Below, piece after piece: positions 57,547 to 64,000 of a stretch of 64,000 nt of DNA. The notes under the pieces are model-generated. The model ran no database searches. It had not been told where the DNA came from and was given only the letters and a program-made list of their open reading frames with translations. The stretch covers positions 32,133,483-32,197,482 of the forward strand of contig NC_044561.1 in assembly GCF_007565055.1 (NCBI RefSeq), read 5' to 3'. Made by a program: the position numbers and the translations under genes. Positions within the stretch are counted from its first letter, which is position 1. Each line of letters opens with the position of its first letter. The stretch comes from Rhinopithecus roxellana (lineage: Eukaryota; Chordata; Mammalia; Primates; Cercopithecidae).

Positions 57547-57690
57547 GATCTCAATACTGGGAGTGCATAATTTTTATCACCTGGGGCATGTAAAATGACA
57601 TTCAGGGTTCCCACCCCAAGACAATCTGGTTCACTGCATTGAGTTGTTGCAGATTTTGGAGATGCAAAAATCCCACTTTTGAAAACACTG
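57547..57690 (+). mobile_element. MER5A hAT MITE
   Basis: 'tttttatcacctggggcatg', 'gggttcccaccccaagac' and terminal 'tttgaaaacactg' match MER5A in sense order. Confidence 0.7.
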
Positions 57691-58036
57691 TCTTGAGACT
57701 TATACCCTCATCTTGGCGGATTTGGGAGTCATCTGGAGAGCCACAGGGGCTGGTAAAGACTGTCTTCTGGAGAAAGAAGCTCCAGAAGGAAGGCTAGGAG
57801 CATTGAGGAGAAGGGCACTGAGAAAGAAGATAGACACCCCAAAATAGTTTTTGTTCACTTTAAAATATTACCACTGTGTTCATGCATAATGAGGAATTCC
57901 TTGGGGTTATAATCACATTCTAGTGAGAAGTGACTGTTGAAATAATTAAGGGGATTGACTGTTTCAATGAAGAGTGAATGACTTTTGTCTTTGGTGATAC
58001 TGAAGTGAGGCTCCACTCAATGCACCGATCAAGCCG

Positions 58037-58426
58037 TATCCTTGGATTTGACTCTGTACTCTGTCTCCCATGCACCACACAGTGGTGGAGATCTTACGTA
58101 AGAAGTATGAAGACAGCAGTTGGGGTCAGATTTAAAAAGGGCCAATCGCAAGGAGCAATGTAATTCTGCTTGTTAGGAGGGAGAATGAGTTGGACTCTGC
58201 TCCTGACCCTCAGTCAAAGCTGGAAACCCGGTGAGACCCTACAGAGTTGGGCACCAGTCCAGAGAAGTGGCCACTATTACATGTTGCTATCACATTCCAG
58301 GAGGAGGGCTCTAGCCATGTGTGAGTGGAGTGGAGGACATGAGAAAACCAAGTGAATGCTGTCAGCTGTCATTTGTGTGTGTGTGTGTGACTCAGTGCCT
58401 TCTGTGCCCTCCTTTGATCACATATT
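58037..58426. repeat. Source-like copy of a local duplication
   Basis: This segment matches 60651-60848 in the same orientation, about 90% identical. It contains an extra 219 bp (about 58130-58347) that the other copy lacks, and a (GT)8 run. It lies next to an L2 and has no gene signal. Confidence 0.85.
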
Positions 58427-58431
58427 TATGT

Positions 58432-58823
58432 ATGTGTTCATTCATTCTGTCATTTGATGATTCCACTAATATTTATTAAGGGTTTGCCTTGTGCCAGGCA
58501 CAGTACTCAATGATGAAAATGACACAATCATTGTAAAATTAAATCTAGTGAGAGAAACAGATGAGGACAGGTAATAACAATACTGGAGAGTAAGTGCTAT
58601 GACGAGGAAATATGGGCACCTTGGGTGCACATAGGAAGGAAACATTGCTCGGACTTGTGGGATCCAGGAAGGCTTCCCATTAGAAGGAAAGTCTGAGCCC
58701 TGAAGACTGACAATTATTAGTCAAATAATGGAAGTGGTAGTGCTGAAGACAAATGGAATAATTTGTGAGAGTCATGAAGCAGGAGAGATCAAGGAGCTGC
58801 AAAGCCAACATGTGCCAGGAACG
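58432..58823 (-). mobile_element. L2, antisense
   Basis: 'cattcattctgtcatttgatg', 'ctaatatttattaaggg', 'ccttgtgccaggcacagtac' and 'gatccaggaaggcttcccat' follow the reversed L2 3' region. Confidence 0.8.
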
Positions 58824-58827
58824 TCTT

Positions 58828-59162
58828 TCTGTTAGTTTGCTGTCATACTGCTGATAAAGACATACCTGAGACTGGGTAATTTATAAAGTAAAAATATTTA
58901 ATGAACTCACAGTTACACATGGCTGGGGAGGCCTCACAATCTTGGCAGAAAACGAAGGAAGAGCAAAGGGACGTCTTACGTGGTGGTAGGCAAGAGAGAA
59001 CTTGTGCAGGGAAACTTACTCTTTTTCACTATCATGAGGACAGCACAGGAAAAACCTGCCCTTATGATTCAGATACATCCCACTGGGTTCTTCCAATGAC
59101 ACGGAATTGTGGGTGCTAAATTCAAGATGAGATTTGGATGGGGACACAGGCAAACCATATGA
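58828..59162 (-). mobile_element. Solo THE1/MST-type MaLR LTR, antisense
   Basis: In reverse it runs from 'tcatatggtttgcctgtgtc' to the 'ctaacaga' end. 'agacatacctgagactggg' and 'ggctggggaggcctcacaat' are intact. The flanks gtctt and atctt are a slightly decayed 5-bp duplication. It lies inside or at the edge of an L2. Confidence 0.87.
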
Positions 59163-59477
59163 ATCTTGAAACCTGGAAATATGTGTTGCAAGGGATGAGG
59201 CTGTAGAGGTAAGCATGGAGAAAATGGGACTTCATTGGGTCTAGGGAATTTAGAGATGAGTAAGGCAGACTTGTACCCTCAAAAGTTTATATTTGAGAAT
59301 GCTTTTTTCATTCCATTTTTATAAAGTTATGAACCAATTGGGAACATATAGTGCTCAAATTCAACAGACTCCATCCATCATTTTAGATCCCATTACAGGC
59401 AAATAAATAATACATTTTGTTGAAAGTGTCATTCTTTAAGCTAAGAAATATCAATAATGATGAAGTTTAAATAATGT
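59163..59477. other. Unique sequence
   Basis: Nothing recognised. Confidence 0.4.
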
Positions 59478-59655
59478 AGTACTGAATATTCATGGACTCT
59501 GTGCTGGACACTTTTCTAAACACTTTGTAAGTATTAATGTAGTTAATCCTTATAAACAATTTTTGCAGTAGATATGATTATTCTTGTTATGGATGAACAG
59601 GCAGAAGCATCAGGAGGTTATGTAACTTGCTCAAATTATATCAGAGCCTCTCTCT
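59478..59655 (-). mobile_element. MIR relic, antisense
   Basis: 'gtgctggacacttttctaaac', 'taatgtagttaatcctta' and 'ggttatgtaacttgctcaa' follow reversed MIR. Confidence 0.7.
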
Positions 59656-59959
59656 ATAGAAGTCTACTTCCAGAATCTGTCTTTCTACTCTTGTGTTATA
59701 TAGCTTCTCTGATTTAAGAAATAGATAGTGTGAAAAATCAGAATAATAGAATTTCTTCAGTGGGTGGGAAGTCTGGTTGAGGACTAAAAGTGTCTGGGTT
59801 TTAATCAGTAATAGAGAAGCTGCCATATTTACCACCAGAAAATGTGTGCAGAGGAGGCTAGTCTTAGTTAACTCTTGGATCTCATTCTTAATTCTGGCAG
59901 CCCCATCTATTATTGCAGATCCTGCCTGGGTATACTGGGCTTTCACCAGCTTTGTAGAG

Positions 59960-60386
59960 ATAAAACTTGACATCTCTCTTTTGCTTCCTGCCGTGGGGAT
60001 TCTCAGCAGTTGCTGTGGGAGCCCAGTTGGTTCTCACACATGTGCAACCTGGAAATGCAGGAGAGCTGATGCAGTAGGGGGTGAGAGCTGATGCAGTAGG
60101 AGGTGAGAGCTGATGCAATAGGGTGGGTGAGAGTCCACTGATCAATGCTTTCTCCTAGTTCTAAGATGTATTTCGTTAGACTCCTCAGATGGTCATGTTG
60201 GTTTGGACGTAATCTGTTGTAGCAGTTGGCCATTTTGATAATGCAGTCTTGTACTGGCTTTTCCTCTTTCATGGATTCACTGTTCCTGGACTTCCCTTTA
60301 GCTCTCTGGAATCCCACTTGTATATAAACTCCTGGTATGCAAACCTTTATCTCAGATTCTTCTTTGGAGGAACACAGGCTAAAACA
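59960..60386 (+). mobile_element. ERVL-like LTR (tentative)
   Basis: The end 'ctcctggtatgcaaaccttt', 'atctcagattcttctttgg' and 'aacacaggctaaaaca' has the build of ERVL LTR 3' ends. 'gtatataaactcc' may be a TATA or polyadenylation remnant. The 5' edge is uncertain. The minus frames 59888-60401 are not supported as genes. Confidence 0.45.
60059..60130. repeat. 22-bp tandem repeat, three units
   Basis: Units 'gagagctgatgcagtagggg' plus gt begin at 60061, 60083 and 60105. The third has two small changes. Confidence 0.9.
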
Positions 60387-60650
60387 ATAAGTTAGGTCCA
60401 TATGTCCGAGAAGTTCGGTAATAAGTTGTAGTGTAAATGTAGAATACGAAGGTGTTATGCCTATAGGAATAAAACAATGCTGATTCTCTTTTTAGGTCTA
60501 AAAACTGGGAACGAAATGTATATAAAATTCCTCACTCTAAGTTCCTCATACAAAACACCGTAAGATTTTCCTCTAAAGTGCAGAGGTAAGAAGTACTCTA
60601 CAGATAGAGTCTATTATAGTGAAGTTAGCCAAGCAACATTTTAGTTCTTG

Positions 60651-60766
60651 TATCCTTGGATTTGATTCTGTGCTCTGTCTCCCATGTACCAGGTAGAGGT
60701 GGAGATCTTATGTAAGAAGTATGAAGAAAGCAGTTGGGGTCACCAAGTGAATGCTGTCAGCTGTCA

Positions 60767-60801
<35 letters not shown>

Positions 60802-60848
60802 CTCAGTTAGCTAGTACCTTCTATGCCCTCCTTTGATCACATATTGAT
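60651..60848. repeat. Inserted short copy of 58037-58426
   Basis: It matches the copy at 58037 in direct orientation but lacks its middle 219 bp. It carries a longer (GT)n run (60768-60799). It is flanked by near-identical 17-bp direct repeats, caacattttagttcttg at 60634-60650 and caacattttagctcctg at 60849-60865. There is no poly-A tail. Confidence 0.85.
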
Positions 60849-60865
60849 CAACATTTTAGCTCCTG

Positions 60866-61899
60866 GTTCCATCAAAAAATAGTTATATAATTTGAGAAAG
60901 ATAATGTCTTCATAACTTAGTACTTCTCTTTTCTGGCTAGAAAACATGAATATGGATGATTATAAATCTTTATTTGCATAGTATTTCCTAGAATGGTGTT
61001 TATAACACTCTTACTGCTGTTTAAAGTATATTTTTGCATAACAACATATATAAGTGTCTAGAACTGTGAAGGTGTAAGTTTTTTTACCCTATTTGCAAAT
61101 TTTAAAATCAGCCTGCCATGGATTCATGGATGCTGACAGCAGGAGATGCAAGACCTTGGGGTCAGAAACAAAGGCAGTTTATTATTTGCAGCAATAGCAG
61201 TAGCCAGAGTATTAACATTTTTTGTGGTGGTTCCTCAGTCTCAATTCCCACAGGAGGATGCAAACGTTTTCGGGTGATACTTGTATGCTTGGTGGGTTGT
61301 AATACAGTCAAGGAATTCTGAACTTATGGAACTCAAACAACCTGAAAGAAGGATGAAACAGCTCTTTTTTTTGTGGTACAAATGATAGGCCAACTTGGTG
61401 TTGATAGTCTGCAAGCGTGTATACACCAGGAGGTGTTAAATACCCTAAATCAATAACCATAAATTGATTTTATTTTCCCAGTAGGTGTCTGGAAGGTAAG
61501 GGGTGGAGTGGCCCAGCTTACGACCACCCCCATTACACACTTGGGGGAATTTTAGCTTCCTTTTTTTGAAAAAAATTTAGGCTTTGTGGGTCTGGAAGTA
61601 CTTATTCTCAAAAGGAAATGCTTTTACCAGGAGAGACAAGGAAAGTCCTGTTGAGCTTTAAGCTATTATTGCTGTCTGGTCAGTCTCCTTATATCAAGGA
61701 ATGAGTAGGAAGAAATGACTACATGGTGGCAAGGTAGTTGACCCCAAATATTAGGGGTAGAAAAGGTAGCTGTTCCACACGTGGGGCAGGGAAGAACATG
61801 CTTGGCACCACTGACCTCCTAGTGCGTTGCTTGGTACTGCCCTTCCCTGTTGTGACAGGATGGTAATAAACAAAAATTTTGCAACTGTGACCCAAGAAT
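60866..61899. other. Unknown, repeat-like texture in part
   Basis: 61120-61680 may be internal or LTR sequence of an old endogenous retrovirus in reverse, but I cannot name it. No gene is seen. Confidence 0.35.
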
Positions 61900-62614
61900 T
61901 GCATGCTGGCCAAGACCTCAGACCCCTGAAAGATGAGTATTTGGATCAACCCAACAGGTAGACAACCTAGACCAAAAGAGGTGTAAGCTGAGAATGTATG
62001 GAATATAGAATGGGGGGTAAAGGTGGGCACTGCTGAGTATCATTTGCAGCCTTGAGACTAGCCCTAGTGGAGAGGACCAAAATTCCTCTTACAAATTTCA
62101 TTAGAAAATGAGACCAACTAGCATCCCAAAGAGGATGTTTCTAGATTGAGAGAGCTTATTTACAAGAATCAAGTAGAACCAAGCATCGTATATTAGGGTG
62201 AACTGTAGTGGATACTATTGTGTGTCACCCAGATCAATGCCTTCAGAGTCAAAGTGCTCATTCTCCAACCCTGAGTATGTTGGCTGCTGATGGATCCTAG
62301 CTGTGTTCCCCTGTAGAAATTGCCCTTGATGGAAGAACACTCCTTCAAGTGTCCAATGTCTAGTCTGTTGGGGATATAAATGCCTGGCCCCCTTGTCTCA
62401 GTTTGGGACATCTTTAGAGGGTCACTGCAGATTCAGAGTTCTACAGACTCTCTGTGGGATGGGCTGAAGCCCTTGGTTGAACTCTACTACATTTCAACTT
62501 TTCCTTTGGAAAAATCTTACTTCTTCACTCCCTTACAAGCAATATTCCATGCCAGGAAACCTCCTGTGCACAGATCTCAGTGTCTGTATCCAGAAAATCT
62601 GATCAGTGACAACA
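61900..62614 (+). mobile_element. ERVL-like LTR (tentative)
   Basis: A TATA-like 'ggatataaatgcctgg' near 62369 and an end 'aaacctcctgtgcacagatc', 'tcagtgtctgtatcc', 'gatcagtgacaaca' resemble ERVL LTR R-U5 sequence. The expected AATAAA is mutated. The 5' edge is uncertain. The 105-codon plus frame 62380-62697 lies here and is not a gene. Confidence 0.45.
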
Positions 62615-63859
62615 TGCTTATTTGTTTCCTTGTGGGACAGTTTGGGCTCCCTAAATTAGTAACAGCATACCACTTTTTTTGTTTAGTATTTACTTAGTTT
62701 GGAATGAAAGTGAGAGATTTCAGGTAAGAGAGAATGTAGAGATTATGTAACTCAATATTTTTCTATAGTAGATAATCAAATAAAGGGAAGGTTAAGTGAA
62801 TCTTCACCCTTTGGAAAAGTTATAAAAGAGCAATGAGAGGATGCCCTCCCTTTTCAAGGCTCTCATGTGCACAGAAACGTAAGAAGAAAAGCTCATTCCA
62901 ACTTGGGCATGGATTACTGTGTCTTTAGCATATAAAGGGCAAAATTGGAAATGAGAGAATGAAAGTGAAAGCGTGAAAATCAGCTTCTTCCTCAATCCCC
63001 TTCCTATTGGATTTTACTCCAGGCTGGCTCTCCAAGGGCTATGAAACTGAGCTGTGTTCTCATTCCGACTAAGTGTAGGCCACACCATTTGCAGGCCTGT
63101 TTAGAATGAGAGTGATGAGAGAAAGAATTACAAGTATTCACCCATTTTGTGTTCTTGCAAATTAAGAAATGTTGGATAAAATCCCCCGTTTCACTCATTT
63201 CTGGGCAATTTCAAATTGAAGCATATTTTTGCCATCATAAAGAGCAGGCTTGAAGTCCTAATACTGGACTAAATTTATTTATGGACTAGGCATTCTCTCA
63301 CTATGGCAATGTGGTGAAGTGGCCAGCAGCCCAGGACTACTCACTTTTCCCCTGCTTCCAGGAAGTAGCACAGTGATGGTTAACAGACATGGCTGTAGAA
63401 AACTTTTCTTTTTTAAAATTTCTGTGACTATATTGAATTATATGCCAAACATATACATATGTATAACTAAAAATGTGAGAAGAATGTATTTCTCCAGTCA
63501 CATTTAATTGCATCAACATGGAATTCCTATTGGCTTTTGCAGAAACAGCTAATGAGGCATGTGTGGAAGAATCCAGATGTTTGGATTCTATGCTCTTCCA
63601 ATCCATTATATGAACATCCATTTCTGACAATGTGTTGCATTGTGTGGAATGGAGAATTGCATCACTAATAAGGAAGTAAAGTTGAAGGTTAATTATACTG
63701 TTGCTATTTTCGAATGAGGATTTTTCTGCTGAAAGTGTTATTTTCAACATGAAATGGTGAATAATTTCTGGCTTGTGTTTTCATAGAGCCCTTCTATTTG
63801 TTATTACTTACATGGCCATATGTCTCTTTCAGCAACTTCATTCAGCAGCTCCAATCACA
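62615..63859. other. Unique sequence
   Basis: A 137-codon minus frame (63337-63750) has no recognised domain. Nothing else is seen. Confidence 0.4.
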
Positions 63860-63860
63860 T

Positions 63861-63903
<43 letters not shown>
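63860..63903. repeat. (CA)n microsatellite, ~21 units
   Basis: An uninterrupted ac run is followed by interrupted 'aaaagcacaaacacatgc'. Confidence 0.96.
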
Positions 63904-63907
<4 letters not shown>

Positions 63908-64000
63908 CACAAACACATGCACTCATCCCTAAAATATAGGAGAACACAGCAAAGGCTTTCACAAATATAAGTGCCCAGGGCACAGAGTGATTGACAATTC

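Noticed and set aside
58120..58350. Intron loss as the explanation for the 219 bp missing from the downstream copy
   Set aside because: The segment has no GT-AG or related splice ends on either strand, allowing for the one-base ambiguity at the junction.
62380..62697. 105-codon plus frame following a TATA-like box
   Set aside because: The box and frame fall in an ERVL-like LTR; the translation has no domain and no start context.
63337..63750. 137-codon minus frame
   Set aside because: No domain or motif is recognisable and there is no splice or promoter context; length alone is compatible with chance.
1..64000. CRISPR arrays, bacterial operons, tRNA or rRNA genes
   Set aside because: The regular arrays present are micro- and minisatellites without spacers, and no cloverleaf or rRNA-like segment was found; the window is vertebrate nuclear DNA.

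Overview
This window reads as nuclear DNA of an Old World monkey, most likely a macaque or baboon type. It is AT-rich and crowded with primate repeats: about fifteen Alus, L1 pieces of several ages, MaLR/ERVL and ERV1-like LTRs, and old MIR, L2, CR1/L3 and hAT elements. Three or four young Alus carry what I know as the AluYR (cercopithecine) variant: a ccgga start to the B-box area, 'cacctcgcccggctag' in the right arm and 'gcgtaaacccggg' on the sense strand. That variant is not typical of apes. Names are recalled from family consensus sequences, not from a search.

I found no protein-coding exon, tRNA, rRNA or CpG island. Every long open frame either lies in a repeat (Alu, L1 ORF2 remnants, LTRs) or has no visible similarity or coding character. 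The window is therefore either intergenic or deep intron.

Layout. 1-14 kb: a solo THE1-like LTR with a 5-bp duplication (710-1070), small hAT MITEs (MER5A, MER20), MIRs, an antisense old L1 3' end, a CR1/L3-like relic and a young antisense Alu with perfect 15-bp target duplications. 14.5-18.2 kb: a nested block, with an Alu inside a complete MaLR provirus (both LTRs), itself inside an older LTR-like repeat and followed by an MLT1 LTR. 18.9-24 kb: two diverged direct copies of a ~450-bp LTR-like repeat flanking AT-rich DNA, a palindromic AT/CA minisatellite and an MSTA LTR. 26-33 kb: old and young Alus, including a 130-bp chimeric tandem duplication and a three-armed Alu. 33-45 kb: mostly unique DNA with MER5A, MLT1, MIR, MLT2, L2 and an ERV1-like LTR. 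45-49.3 kb: a young Alu, then a 5'-truncated antisense L1 whose reverse transcriptase is broken, carrying an Alu and a second L1 tail. 50-52 kb: an LTR flanked by an unusual 46-bp duplication, and an MLT2 LTR. 54-56 kb: three Alus, one in an L2. 57.5-64 kb: L2, MIR, a THE1-like LTR, ERVL-like LTRs, a (CA)n tract and a short local duplication with its own target-site-like repeats.

Nothing here looks like a new multigene system. The most unusual signals are structural: the 58.0/60.7 kb duplicated insertion, the 46-bp repeats around the 50.2-50.9 kb LTR, the palindromic array at 21.1-21.4 kb and the trimeric Alu at 27.3-27.8 kb.
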